Assembly: GCA_963817025.1 (NCBI GenBank)
Contig: CAWFML010000005.1
Location: forward strand, 1,426,001 to 1,490,000
Source of the DNA: JACMLC01 sp963817025
GTDB lineage: Bacteria > Acidobacteriota > Blastocatellia > Pyrinomonadales > Pyrinomonadaceae
Length of the DNA: 64,000 bases
Reading direction: 5' to 3'
Shown: positions 8,879 to 16,324 of the stretch, in pieces
Layout: every line of letters begins with the position of its first letter
How positions within the stretch are numbered: position 1 is the first letter of the stretch
Translations under genes and position numbers: made by a program
The notes under the pieces: generated by a model
Database searches by the model: none
What the model was told of the DNA's origin: nothing
The model's input: the letters and a program-made list of their open reading frames with translations, nothing else

Positions 8879-9118
8879 ATGGCAACAACCGTTGAAGCAG
8901 TTTATGAGCAGGGCGTGTTGCGGTTGAAGAAACCTGTCGCGTTGACTGAGGGGACGACCGTTGAGGTTATAATCATTACCCATGAGCCTGTCACGGGAGA
9001 CGCCGCGCCAGCGGACATTCTCACTTCTATCGCTGCGCTACCATTAGAAGGTGAAAGCGGAGAGACTTCCGGGCGTGACCACGACAAACTTTTATATGGC
9101 AGAGAGGATGCCAAATGA
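8879..9118 (+). CDS. DUF104-family antitoxin
   Basis: A 79-aa protein opening TTVEAVYEQGVLRLKKPVAL, the signature of the DUF104/AF2212-like antitoxin family ('..a.Ye.G.lkpl.pl.l.eg..v.v.i'). The ATG at 8879 has an excellent Shine-Dalgarno (GAAGGAG) and is preferred to the upstream ATG at 8849. Its TGA overlaps the toxin ATG by 4 bp (ATGA), the usual translational coupling. It should bind and neutralise the downstream PIN RNase and autoregulate the pair. The 137 bp before it, after bchH-C, may hold its promoter. The module sits exactly between the two halves of bchH. Confidence 0.8.
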   Translation: MATTVEAVYEQGVLRLKKPVALTEGTTVEVIIITHEPVTGDAAPADILTSIAALPLEGESGETSGRDHDKLLYGREDAK

Positions 9119-9510
9119 TTTTTGTGGATACCGGCGCATGGTTCGCAAGTGTGGTTCCTTCCGATTCAGATCATGCAGCGGCTTCAGGTTGGTTAAGGCA
9201 TAACACAGAGCCTTTGTTGACAACCGATTATATTGTGGATGAAACGCTAACCCTGCTCAAAGTTCGCGGCGAATCCTCCCGCGCTCTGAGGCTCGGAGAA
9301 GAATTCTTTCGCGGTTCACTGGCTACGATTTATTATCTGACTGAATCGGATATAGGACAGGCGTGGGAGACTTTCCGCCGTTATTCGGATAAAGATTGGA
9401 GCTTTACGGATTGTGCCAGCAAAGTAGTCATCGAAAAGCTTCATCCTACGCACGCCTTCGCTTTTGATCGCCACTTTCGCCAGTTCGGGACAATCCACGT
9501 TGTTCCATAA
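9115..9510 (+). CDS. PIN-domain (VapC-like) ribonuclease toxin
   Basis: A 131-aa PIN-domain protein. Expected acidic residues are visible: D5 in MIFVDTGAW, the Asp/Glu pair in IVDETLTLL near 43-44, and the Asp in WSFTDCAS near 99. The 'SFTD' motif is typical of VapC toxins, which cleave tRNA or rRNA in a Mg2+-dependent way. It is coupled by a 4-bp overlap to the DUF104 antitoxin. The bchH N-terminal half begins directly after its stop at 9510, so toxin and chelatase genes are probably on one transcript. Confidence 0.85.
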   Translation: MIFVDTGAWFASVVPSDSDHAAASGWLRHNTEPLLTTDYIVDETLTLLKVRGESSRALRLGEEFFRGSLATIYYLTESDIGQAWETFRRYSDKDWSFTDCASKVVIEKLHPTHAFAFDRHFRQFGTIHVVP

Positions 9511-9534
9511 ATGCTTTCATGCAGGAGCGATTGT

Positions 9535-11784
9535 TTGAACGTCACAGTCCTCTATATCGGCTCAAGTCTTCTCGCGCCGCTCAGGCAGGCGGAGCGTGAG
9601 ATTAATCGTGACTATGAATTCGGCCTGCGTCTGGCCGCTTATAACTTCGGCGCGGCTCTCTCAGAAAGCGAGTGGCTTGAGGTCGAGAGAGATTTGAGCC
9701 GTGCGGATGTGGTGTTCGTCATACATGTGATGGATGGCGAGAATGCTGCGCGGCTGTTGCCCGCGCTGGAAAAGTTCAGGGAGCGGCATCACGCGGTCAT
9801 CGTCATTAACTGTATGCCTGAATTGATGCGGCGCACGCGCATGGGCCGTGTGGACTTCGGGCAGATGTTCGGGAAGAAAGGGAGAAAGGGAAACGGGGGA
9901 AATGGGGAAGGGCTGAGTGATGCAGAGGCAAGTGTAGATGCTGCTGGAGGACGCGCCAGAAGCCTTGCTCGCAGTGTGGCTTCGTGGATGGGCGAGCAGG
10001 CGCGCTCGCACAGGGAAAAGCGGCCACGCCGGAGTCATACTTCATATCTCAAACTGGTTGATCGTTTGCCTTTGCTCTTAAAGCTTGTGCCGGGCGCAGG
10101 GCGGCTGCGCGATTTTAAGAATTATCTTTACCTCTTCTGTTATTTCCTTCAGCCGACACCGGCAAATATCCGCTCGATGATTTTGTCCGCGCTTAAAGAG
10201 TATGTGCCGGACAAACGGCTGGCGCGGGCTGTGATTCCGCCGCCGGAGAGTTTGCCCTCGGTGGCAATTTATCACCCGGACGCGGACGCGCTGTTTGAAA
10301 GCTTTGAGGCTTACAAAAAGTGGTACGAGCGGCGCGCCGGAAACACACATGGCAACATAAAGCTAGAGGCTGAGAAAACCATCGGCCTGCTCCTGATGCG
10401 ACCGCAAATCGTCAGCCGCACGCGCAAGCATTACGACGGATTGATTCGCGCCATCGAAGCGGAAGGCCTGGCAGTGCTGCCAGCCATCTCGACCTTGATG
10501 GACAACCGCGAAGCCTGTGCGAAATTTTTCATCAAAGACCAAAAGCCAAAGACCAAAGGTCACAGGAAGGATGAAGGCAAAGCTATTGAGAGCGGCTCGC
10601 GTGTGAGCCAGATTGTGTCGTTGACCGGATTCAGTTTTGTCGGTGGCCCGGCGATGAACGACAGCGAAGCCGCCGCCGAGTTTCTCAAAAACCTGAATCG
10701 CCCGTTTCGTTCCTGCGTCAGTCTGGACATGCAGACGATTGAATCATGGAACGCATCGGGCATCGGCCTCAATCCCGTGCAGGCTGGAATGCAGATTGCC
10801 ATTCCTGAGATTGATGGAGCGACAGAGCCTTTTGTCTATGGAGGGATGCCCGCCAACGGCTCTGAGCCTATCCCGCTCGATGAAAGATGCCAGCGTTTCG
10901 CGCGTCGCTTGAAGAGATGGCATAGGTTGCAAACAGTAGAGCGCAGGGAACTGAAACTGGCTCTGCTCCTTTTCTGTTTTCCGCCGAACAAAGGGAACAT
11001 GGGAACGGCTGCCGAGCTGGATGTCTTTCCGAGCGTGTGGGAGATGCTTCAACGCTTGAAAGATGAAGGATACGACACAGTTGTGCCTGAGAGCGCGGAC
11101 GGGTTGCGCGAGATGCTGCTCGGCGGTCTGTCGGAGAGCTACGGCACGACGGCGAATGTCTGTTACAGGATGAAGACGGATGAGTACAGGCGGCTCTGCC
11201 CGTTTGTCGAAGAGATAGAAAAAGAGTGGGGCGCGGCTCCCGGCAGAATCAATTCCTTCGGCGGCGAGTTGTTGATACAGGGCATCACGCTCGGCAAAGT
11301 TTTTATCGGCGTGCAGCCGACCTTCGGTTACGAGGGCGACCCCATGCGTTTGATGATGGCGCAGAGCGGCGCGCCGCATCATGGCTTTATGGGCCTCTAT
11401 ACTTATCTGGAAAAAGTTTACGGGGCGGATGCCGTCATACATGTCGGCACGCACGGCGCGTTGGAATTTATGCCGGGCAAACAGGTGGGCCTCTCCGAGT
11501 CGTGCTGGCCTGATCGCCTGATCGGCGAGTTGCCGAACATCTATCTCTACAGCGTCAACAATCCATCGGAAGGCTCTATCGCCAAACGCCGCTCCTACGC
11601 GGAGTTGATTTCCTATTTGACGCCGCCGATTGAGAACGCGGGCGTCTACAAAGACCTCGCCTCGCTCAAAGAATTGCTGGCGGCCTACAGGCAGACTGCG
11701 GATGAGCGTGAACGGGAACAGCTTTACGCCGTGATCGAAGAGACGGCCAGAGCCTTAAACTTTCAAGAGGTAGCCAGCAGTTAG
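9535..11784 (+). CDS. bchH: Magnesium chelatase subunit H, N-terminal half (split BchH)
   Basis: A 749-aa protein matching the N-terminal half of BchH. It contains the DUF3479 domain (about residues 1-160: NVTVLYIG, ADVVFVIHVMDGE, MPELMRRTRMGRVD), then the CobN/Mg-chelatase domain with LTGFSFVGGPA, HVGTHGALEFMPGKQVG (about 635) and YSVNNPSEGSIAKRRSYAEL. It ends at NAGVYKDLASLKELLAAYR plus about 30 residues, precisely where bchH-C resumes. TTG 9535 is chosen because AGGAG (9523-9527) lies 7 bp upstream; the ATG at 9511 has no ribosome site. Two low-complexity inserts interrupt family-conserved sequence: a Gly/Lys-rich one encoded by a G-tract-rich stretch (9871-9912), and a Lys-rich one (10540-10585). 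It probably works with the C-half as a two-chain H subunit. Confidence 0.9.
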   Translation: MNVTVLYIGSSLLAPLRQAEREINRDYEFGLRLAAYNFGAALSESEWLEVERDLSRADVVFVIHVMDGENAARLLPALEKFRERHHAVIVINCMPELMRRTRMGRVDFGQMFGKKGRKGNGGNGEGLSDAEASVDAAGGRARSLARSVASWMGEQARSHREKRPRRSHTSYLKLVDRLPLLLKLVPGAGRLRDFKNYLYLFCYFLQPTPANIRSMILSALKEYVPDKRLARAVIPPPESLPSVAIYHPDADALFESFEAYKKWYERRAGNTHGNIKLEAEKTIGLLLMRPQIVSRTRKHYDGLIRAIEAEGLAVLPAISTLMDNREACAKFFIKDQKPKTKGHRKDEGKAIESGSRVSQIVSLTGFSFVGGPAMNDSEAAAEFLKNLNRPFRSCVSLDMQTIESWNASGIGLNPVQAGMQIAIPEIDGATEPFVYGGMPANGSEPIPLDERCQRFARRLKRWHRLQTVERRELKLALLLFCFPPNKGNMGTAAELDVFPSVWEMLQRLKDEGYDTVVPESADGLREMLLGGLSESYGTTANVCYRMKTDEYRRLCPFVEEIEKEWGAAPGRINSFGGELLIQGITLGKVFIGVQPTFGYEGDPMRLMMAQSGAPHHGFMGLYTYLEKVYGADAVIHVGTHGALEFMPGKQVGLSESCWPDRLIGELPNIYLYSVNNPSEGSIAKRRSYAELISYLTPPIENAGVYKDLASLKELLAAYRQTADEREREQLYAVIEETARALNFQEVASS
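9871..9912 (+). other. Six consecutive G-tracts within bchH-N (possible G-quadruplex)
   Basis: Within 42 bases there are six runs of three to five G, separated by A-rich spacers of 2-6 nt. They encode GKKGRKGNGGNGEG, a segment not expected in the DUF3479 domain. The geometry satisfies the usual quadruplex-forming rule on the coding strand. Confidence 0.55.
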
Positions 11785-11951
11785 AACGGGAAGAGCAAGG
11801 CGGAAGGATGAAGGCGGAAGGCGGAAGGATGACAGGCATGCTATTTAACCTTGAGTCGCTCATTTCTGAATAGCACTCTTTTCATCCTTCATCCTTCCGC
11901 CTTCATCCTTGCTCTTGCAGTCCGTGATGACTGGATGCTTGGCCGTTCTAA
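11781..11951. repeat. Inverted-repeat element, GGATGAAGGCGGAAGG word family (copy A1)
   Basis: The left arm (about 11790-11834) is built from AAGGATGAAGGCGGAAGG words; the right arm (about 11876-11916) is its complement. An outer pair, TTAGAACGG (11781-11789) and CCGTTCTAA (11943-11951), extends the palindrome and contains the stop codons of both convergent genes, bchH-N and 11948-12589. A long hairpin in RNA is expected. Other copies are at 44424-44538 and 45512-45667. Confidence 0.8.
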
Positions 11952-12589
11952 GTCATTTCAAATTTCAAAGTCATCGAGAAATTACCCTGTTTGCCGGGGC
12001 CTTTGAGCGTAATCGTTTCCGGCGGCGGGGTGGTCAAGTCCATGCTCTTAACCCATATTGAGCGGGCCGCGCCGTCCTCTTTGCCGATGGCCTTGTTAAG
12101 CAGGCTCTTTTCCAAATCACCAACCTTCTGGCCCGTGCTTTTTTCAAAGGCGGTTTTAATGGCGATGATAGTGATCGGCATGGTCGCGGGAAGAAAAGGC
12201 GCGACAGTCTCAGGCAATCTCTTCAGAACCTCCTGAAAAATCTTTTCCGGTAAATTCTTGACCTCAATATCTAAGAGTTCAATATCAATTCTATCAAGGC
12301 TCTTAATATCAAGGTCGCTGAAGAGAATCTCTCTCTGAGAGATGTCCAGCTTATCCATATCAACTTTAGGCTCTGTGTCGTGGCGCACGTAGCCATCCTT
12401 TTTCGCGTTATCCTTTTCGCACTCCCAGAAATCGCGCTTGCCTAAGCCGGGCAATGCTTCGCGGGCAAAGGCCGGTTGGCCTTCGGAGTTCTTGTATTTG
12501 ATGCTGATGAGCGGGCGGAACTTGCAAAACTTATCTTCCAGACCGGCGGGAAAGGTCAGGTCGGTTATGGTGAGATTGATGGTTGCCAT
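11948..12589 (-). CDS. Hypothetical protein with two-domain look, family not recognised
   Basis: A 213-aa soluble protein without signal peptide or membrane segment. It starts MATINLTITDLTFPAGLEDKF, with a strong Shine-Dalgarno (AAAAGGAG) five bases before the ATG, so the gene is probably real. The N-terminal 100 residues are rich in beta-prone and acidic stretches (DISQREILFSDLDIKSLDRIDIELLDIE). The middle holds a helical segment (LPEKIFQEVLKRLPETV). The C-terminus returns to beta (NFSMTLKFEM). This could be a C2-like or jelly-roll domain, but that is a guess. It converges on bchH-N across repeat A1. Nothing ties it to the chelatase. Confidence 0.6.
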   Translation of the reverse strand: MATINLTITDLTFPAGLEDKFCKFRPLISIKYKNSEGQPAFAREALPGLGKRDFWECEKDNAKKDGYVRHDTEPKVDMDKLDISQREILFSDLDIKSLDRIDIELLDIEVKNLPEKIFQEVLKRLPETVAPFLPATMPITIIAIKTAFEKSTGQKVGDLEKSLLNKAIGKEDGAARSIWVKSMDLTTPPPETITLKGPGKQGNFSMTLKFEMT

Positions 12590-12826
12590 TTGTAGCTCCT
12601 TTTGTTTAAGGGAATGTGTAACAGCGGTTGACCTCTCAATCCATCCTTGTTGAGTGAGAGTGGCCTATTAATGAATCACCGATGGTTCTTGCGGAAATCA
12701 GCGGCGCGGGGCGAAGGATATTCACGCGAGCAAAGCTATAACAAAACGGGTACAAAATATGCCTATGCCTTTGAGTGTGTCAACAGAAATATTGTTCGAG
12801 CGCGGCTTATAGAATCACTGCCGGTA

Positions 12827-13084
12827 TTAGCCAGATTTTCCGCTCATTAACGCATTTCTGAACTCCGTGATTGAGATGCGATATTTGAAAGACTCAATGC
12901 CGTTGATGGTGATGACGGGGATTTTCGTGCCGTAAAGCTCCATTAACGCAGGGTCTGTTTCGATATTGACCTCTTCCAGTTCATAAAGCTCTGCGCAATC
13001 GGCGGCGCGGATTTGTGCTTTGGCTTCATCGCAGAGATGACAACCGGGCTTGGTGTAGAGACGGACGCGTGGTTTTTCAGGCAT
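12827..13084 (-). CDS. Glutaredoxin-like protein (DUF836 family)
   Basis: An 85-aa thioredoxin-fold protein: RVRLYTKPGCHLCDEAK gives a redox-active CHLC motif near residues 15-18, followed by EEVNIETDPALMELYGTKIPVI with the conserved cis-proline region (KIPVI). This matches the small glutaredoxin-like/DUF836 family of bacterial thiol-disulfide proteins. It is divergent from the Rieske gene, with about 310 bp between. The region downstream (12590-12826) holds no supported gene. Confidence 0.8.
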   Translation of the reverse strand: MPEKPRVRLYTKPGCHLCDEAKAQIRAADCAELYELEEVNIETDPALMELYGTKIPVITINGIESFKYRISITEFRNALMSGKSG

Positions 13085-13394
13085 GGCTGTTGATGCGTTC
13101 CTCTGGGTTGAAGTCTACGGTTTTCTCCGCGCGGAAATCATTTTATAAATTAAATCTTGCCACAGAATTGGGATTCGGAGTATAAATATCCCACCGAGCC
13201 GCATTTTAACTTTATATCTGGCACGGCGCTCTTCTTACAGAATATCCTGTTGGGTGAAGTCGCAGAGAGTTTAGTCCCTGTGTGGTGGTGCGTTTTATGT
13301 GCCGCCGGGCAGGCTCTGTAGGGAGCAGTCTATCAGCCTTGATGTTTAGCTCTACAGTTTTGCGAAAATAGGTTCAACAACGGAGGTTTGCGGA
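13085..13394. other. Intergenic region between glutaredoxin and the Rieske gene
   Basis: About 310 bp without a gene, between divergent transcription units, so promoters for both are expected here. Apart from one candidate promoter (13157-13186) I see no repeat, hairpin or RNA gene. Confidence 0.5.
13157..13186 (+). promoter_or_regulatory. Candidate sigma-70-like promoter for the respiratory cluster
   Basis: TTGCCA (13157-13162) is followed after 18 bp by TATAAA (13181-13186), about 210 bp upstream of the Rieske gene start. The match is reasonable, but this is a single site with no other support. Confidence 0.3.
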
Positions 13395-14099
13395 GTGGAG
13401 AGTCAAGACAATCCCAATCCATCCGCCGCTGGCGTCACGGGCGCTGCGTCTGACAAGGAAGTGCCAGCCGGAACAACACCTGCCGCGCAGGTCGCTCCCG
13501 GCGCGGCCAAAGCTTCGACCACGCCGACGGCAGGAGTCGCTAAAGGCATTCCCAAAGCCGCAGCCGCTCCGGTCAAGCCCAAGGGCGCGCTCATAGAGAG
13601 CACGTCCGAGCCGCCCGTCAACAAACAGCGGCGGCTCGTCACGTGGTCAATCGTCGCCGGAAGCCTTGTCACATTCTTCCTGATGTTTGTGCGCTTCTTT
13701 TTGCCGCGCGCCATCTTCGAGCCGTCGAGCATTTTCAAAATCGGTTATCCGTCCGATTACGCGCTCGGCATTGATACCAAGTGGCAACAGCAATATCGCA
13801 TCTGGGTCGCCAAGACCTCAGACCGCCTCTTTGTCATTTACGCCCGGTGCACGCATCTCGGCTGCACGCCGGATTGGAAAGCGAGCGAGAACAAGTTTAA
13901 GTGTCCGTGTCACGGCAGCGGCTATGACAGCGAGGCCATCAACTTTGAAGGCCCCGCGCCGCGCCCGATGGATCGCGCGCATGTCGAACTCGATGCCGAA
14001 GGTCAGATCGTCGTTAATATCAATAAGCTTTACCTGTGGGAGAAAGGCATTCCCGCGCCCGGTCAGTTTAATGACGAAGGTTCATATATACCGCTTTAA
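13395..14099 (+). CDS. Rieske iron-sulfur protein of a bc/b6f-like complex
   Basis: A 234-aa protein starting at GTG 13395, with GGAGG eight bases upstream. An Ala/Pro-rich N-terminal tail of about 75 residues precedes one membrane anchor (about 82-100, WSIVAGSLVTFFLMFVRFF). The C-terminal Rieske domain has both cluster-binding boxes, CTHLGC (about 156) and CPCHGS (about 174), supplying two Cys and two His for a [2Fe-2S] centre. It oxidises quinol in the membrane complex made with the next three genes. The extended N-terminus is unusual but is seen in Rieske proteins of several phyla. First gene of the respiratory cluster. Confidence 0.93.
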   Translation: MESQDNPNPSAAGVTGAASDKEVPAGTTPAAQVAPGAAKASTTPTAGVAKGIPKAAAAPVKPKGALIESTSEPPVNKQRRLVTWSIVAGSLVTFFLMFVRFFLPRAIFEPSSIFKIGYPSDYALGIDTKWQQQYRIWVAKTSDRLFVIYARCTHLGCTPDWKASENKFKCPCHGSGYDSEAINFEGPAPRPMDRAHVELDAEGQIVVNINKLYLWEKGIPAPGQFNDEGSYIPL

Positions 14100-14189
14100 A
14101 GATTGCGGAGTGCGGATTTCGGATTGCGGGTTTAAGAGACAATCTGTGTTTTCTAATCTGCATTCCTCAATCCTCAATCCGCAATCTCT
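14099..14189. repeat. Inverted repeat, GATTGCGGAGTGCGGATT word family (copy E1)
   Basis: AGATTGCGGAG at the left pairs with CAATCCGCAATCT at the right, with further 'TGCGGATT' words between. It starts at the last base of the Rieske stop codon and ends just before the next gene, inside an operon. A second copy is at 20973-21053. Confidence 0.75.
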
Positions 14190-14200
14190 TGGGGGACAAC

Positions 14201-15136
14201 ATGGAGCCAGAACGTCCTGAGGGGAAAGAGGTCACAGAGGTCAAGCAATTAGGCGACGGCAATGGGAACGCCGGCCTCTTGCAGAAGGTACGCACGGAAG
14301 GCGAGGCGTTGAAGAACCGTGCCATCGAAGAGGCCAAAGAATATAAAGACCCGCAGCAGACGCAGCTCTGGAAATCAATCTTTCGCGTCTCGCATGACCG
14401 CTCAGACCCGCGCAATCGCAGCCTTTCGATTCTCTCAAACGTCTTCCTGCACCTGCATCCGGCGAAGGTCAATCGTGACGCCGTGCGCTTCAACTATACG
14501 TGGGGCATGGGCGGCATCACCTTTTATCTCTTTATCGTCCTGACCTTCACGGGCGTGCTCCTGATGTTTTATTACCACCCGACAAAGGTGCAGGCGTTCC
14601 GCGACATTCTCTACTTGGAGCACGATGTCCCGTTCGGCAAGCTCCTGAGGAACATGCACCGCTGGGCCGCGCACTTGATGGTGATTACGACGTGGCTGCA
14701 TATGTTCCGCGTCGTCCTGACAGGCTCTTATAAAAAGCCGCGCGAGTTTAACTGGTGCGTCGGCGTGGTGCTCTTAGTCCTGACACTGCTGCTTTCGTTT
14801 ACGGGTTATCTGTTGCCGGACGACCAGCTTGGGTTCTGGGCCGTGACGGTGGGAACGAACATGGCACGCGCGACACCTATGCTCGGCAGCGAAGGGCCGT
14901 TTGGGCCGCAACTCGGCATGACGCCTTTTAATGACGTGAGGTTTGGCCTGCTTGGCGGCTCGATTGTGGATGCCAATGCGCTCTTGCGTTCCTATATCTG
15001 GCATTGCATAGGCATCCCGCTCGTCGCTTCTATCTTTATGGCCGTTCACTTCTGGCGGATACGCAAGGACGGCGGCATCTCAGGGCCTGCTCCTGTGATG
15101 CTCGATTCAGAGATGAAAGCTCTGAAGAAGAAATAA
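14201..15136 (+). CDS. Cytochrome b, N-terminal part (b6-like, haem-binding)
   Basis: A 311-aa membrane protein equivalent to cytochrome b6, the N-terminal portion of cytochrome b. After about 85 hydrophilic residues come four membrane helices. Haem-ligand histidines are visible in NMHRWAAHLMVITTWLHMFR (about 152-170) and in SYIWHCIGIPLVASIFMAVH (about 265-285), spaced as in cytochrome b. The Qo/helix-B motif GYLLPDDQLGFWA is also clear. ATG 14201 is chosen over the upstream TTG. The long charged N-terminal extension is odd for b6. It is preceded by hairpin E1 and followed 69 bp later by the C-terminal cyt b gene, so cytochrome b is encoded as two chains. Confidence 0.92.
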   Translation: MEPERPEGKEVTEVKQLGDGNGNAGLLQKVRTEGEALKNRAIEEAKEYKDPQQTQLWKSIFRVSHDRSDPRNRSLSILSNVFLHLHPAKVNRDAVRFNYTWGMGGITFYLFIVLTFTGVLLMFYYHPTKVQAFRDILYLEHDVPFGKLLRNMHRWAAHLMVITTWLHMFRVVLTGSYKKPREFNWCVGVVLLVLTLLLSFTGYLLPDDQLGFWAVTVGTNMARATPMLGSEGPFGPQLGMTPFNDVRFGLLGGSIVDANALLRSYIWHCIGIPLVASIFMAVHFWRIRKDGGISGPAPVMLDSEMKALKKK

Positions 15137-15205
15137 CGGCAACGGCTCTTTAACTGATTGATGAAGGGCGAGCTGGTTTTAAAAGTTAAGCGGAGAGAAT
15201 GAGTG

Positions 15206-16294
15206 ATGGCAAAGAGTGGCTTCAGATTAACTCCGGGCAGGATAGCATTGCTGTTAGTTGTCGTGCTTCTCGGCATCGCGGCGTTTTTTGTCGAAGACTG
15301 GAATCAGCTCTGGGTTATTTCTTCCACGCCGGATAATGTGCCCATCGTGGCGATGATTCCGCTGGTCATCTTTTTTACGTGGATCGGCGTCAGGCAGGCA
15401 AATGCCAATGACCAGTTGATCGAACATCTGGAAGGCGACGCGCAGCTTGCCAAGACGCATCATCGCAAGGCTGTGCCGTGGCGTCCCGGCTGGGCCAGAG
15501 AATTGCACGTCTGGCCTTATCTGGTGCGTATAGAATTTCTCGCGGCAGTGATTGTGACCATCATTCTTTTCGTCTGGTCCATAACTTTGAACGCGCCTCT
15601 GGAAGAGCCTGCCAACCCGAACCTGACGATGAACCCGTCGAAAGCCCCCTGGTATTTTCTGGGCTTACAGGAGATGCTCGTCTACTTCGACCCGTGGATT
15701 GCTGGCGTCGTGATGCCTTCCCTGATGATGGTCGGGCTGATGGTCTTTCCGTATGTGGACTCGAATCCGCTGGGCAACGGCTATTACGCTTACAAGCAGC
15801 GCAGGTTTGCGCTCTGGATGTTCGGCCTCGGATGGTTTACGTGGCTGGTCTTGATCTTTATCGGGACGTTTATACGCGGCCCCGGCTGGGTCTGGTTCTG
15901 GCCCGGACAGCGTTGGGATCACAATGTGGTCGTCAACGATAGAAACGTAGACCTCCATGACAAGGTTGCTGGCTGGACGGGGATGAGTTTTCTTTCGTCC
16001 AATCCCGGGAAATTTATTTTCGGCGCGATTGTGGTCGGCACCTTCTTTCTGCTGTGCGGTCTCTTCCTGCACTGGCTCATGCTGAGACCCAAGTTTGACC
16101 GGCACAACCTTAAATGGTGGGCCACGACGAATGGCGAGTTCGAGAGCAAGCTGCTGGCCCGCACCAGTATCTTGCAATACATGACGTTTCAATTTTTCGC
16201 AATCACAGTCCTGTTCGCTTTGCCCGCCAAACTGATTTTGCGGCTGGCAATGAACATCAAGTACGTGTGGGTGACTCCCTGGTTCAACATCTGA
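15206..16294 (+). CDS. Cytochrome b, C-terminal part (subunit IV-like)
   Basis: A 362-aa membrane protein corresponding to the C-terminal portion of cytochrome b / subunit IV. The hallmark is NPSKAPWYFLGLQEMLVYFDPW (about 145-165), equivalent to the 'PEWY.L..' Qo-site loop, with the Pro-Glu replaced by Lys-Ala-Pro. Extra helices at the N-terminus (residues 12-32 and 45-60) and C-terminus make it longer than subunit IV (about 160 aa). It should build the quinol-oxidising site with the b6-like chain and the Rieske protein. ATG 15206 is preferred over the GTG one codon upstream; CGGAGAGAA provides a ribosome site. Confidence 0.88.
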   Translation: MAKSGFRLTPGRIALLLVVVLLGIAAFFVEDWNQLWVISSTPDNVPIVAMIPLVIFFTWIGVRQANANDQLIEHLEGDAQLAKTHHRKAVPWRPGWARELHVWPYLVRIEFLAAVIVTIILFVWSITLNAPLEEPANPNLTMNPSKAPWYFLGLQEMLVYFDPWIAGVVMPSLMMVGLMVFPYVDSNPLGNGYYAYKQRRFALWMFGLGWFTWLVLIFIGTFIRGPGWVWFWPGQRWDHNVVVNDRNVDLHDKVAGWTGMSFLSSNPGKFIFGAIVVGTFFLLCGLFLHWLMLRPKFDRHNLKWWATTNGEFESKLLARTSILQYMTFQFFAITVLFALPAKLILRLAMNIKYVWVTPWFNI

Positions 16295-16324
16295 CGAGAA
16301 GCGCAAGCGGAGGGATAAAAACAG

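Noticed and set aside
6984..11784. Split BchH explained by a sequencing frameshift or premature stop
   Set aside because: The C-terminal half precedes the N-terminal half and two intact genes lie between them, which an indel cannot produce.
4824..11784. Reading the locus as aerobic cobaltochelatase (CobN/CobST)
   Set aside because: The N-half carries the DUF3479 domain and THGALEFMPGK / NNPSEGSIAKRRSYA segments typical of BchH. The fused ATPase alone would be ambiguous.
11781..11951. CRISPR array
   Set aside because: Words are inverted and of variable length with no regular spacers; no cas genes. The same applies to the other repeat families.
12647..12850. 67-codon open frame downstream of the unknown minus-strand gene
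   Set aside because: Weak start, no domain, ends within the glutaredoxin gene.
14099..14189. Hairpin E1 as a transcription terminator
   Set aside because: It has no T-tract and lies between two subunit genes of one complex, so termination there would be counterproductive.
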